Below, piece by piece: positions 13,784 through 13,851 of a DNA stretch of 13,851 nucleotides; position 1 is the stretch's first letter; each line of letters begins with the position of its first letter. The translations under genes were made by a program, and so were the position numbers. The DNA lies in contig JBFMHD010000060.1 of assembly GCA_040752395.1 (NCBI GenBank), forward strand, positions 1 to 13,851. Reading direction: 5' to 3'. Under the pieces are notes generated by a model. It was not told the DNA's origin. It did not search any database and was given only the letters and a program-made list of their open reading frames with translations. This DNA comes from JBFMHD01 sp040752395 [NCBI: Candidatus Hydrogenedentota bacterium]. GTDB lineage: Bacteria > JBFMHD01.

Positions 13784-13851
13784 TTGCTTCTTGCTTCTTG
13801 CTTCTTTCGTTATCTTTCTTTCCGTTATCTTGCTTCTTGCTTCTTGCTTCT
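13784..13851. repeat. TTGCTTC heptanucleotide array running off the window edge
   Basis: Three perfect TTGCTTC units (13784-13804), a 25-nt interruption with two near-copies of TTTCGTTATC (13805-13814 and 13819-13829), then three more perfect units (13830-13850) and a T at the window end. It begins 34 bp after the lpxL-type gene. It is almost purely pyrimidine on the plus strand and has no coding potential I can support. The array may continue beyond the window. Confidence 0.8.

Overview
This AT-rich window from a Gram-negative (diderm) bacterium carries ten protein genes and no rRNA, tRNA or CRISPR that I can see. A seven-gene run for lipid A biosynthesis implies an outer membrane with LPS. 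Low GC, lysine/isoleucine-rich proteins, several TTG starts and intergenic repeats with a 7-nt period suggest an uncultured candidate-phylum type lineage (Omnitrophota-like or similar). That placement is a guess and nothing in the sequence proves it.

Layout. Positions 2-1312 (+): 3' part of an FtsK/SpoIIIE DNA translocase. Positions 1313-1555: spacer with a good sigma70-like promoter and an overlapping dyad, leading into coaD (1556-2080, TTG start), which overlaps pta (2052-3041) by 29 bp. The pair makes dephospho-CoA and interconverts acetyl-CoA with acetyl phosphate. Positions 3093-5425 (-): an ABC exporter, with the ATPase gene (4580-5425) upstream of a permease gene (3093-4388). The permease looks like an ABC-2 domain fused to a SpoIIM (DUF95) domain. 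The 191-bp gap between the two is filled by heptanucleotide arrays, a long hairpin and a short perfect hairpin.

Positions 5609-13749 (+): a tightly packed operon behind a strong candidate promoter (5526-5555). It encodes a membrane-anchored TPR protein, a Gfo/Idh/MocA oxidoreductase, LpxB, an MsbA-type flippase, a DUF374 acyltransferase (possibly LpxJ-like), LpxK and an LpxL/HtrB-type late acyltransferase. Together these form the lipid A disaccharide, phosphorylate it, add secondary acyl chains and flip the product. lpxA, lpxC, lpxD, lpxH/I and the Kdo transferase waaA are not in the window.

The main points for a second look are the ABC-2/SpoIIM fusion, a family of 7-nt-period repeats at three intergenic sites that share a GCTTC/CTTC core, the two structurally different acyltransferases on either side of lpxK, and the sugar-nucleotide-dehydrogenase-like gene before lpxB. 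I did not find a defence system, mobile element or clearly unprecedented gene cluster.
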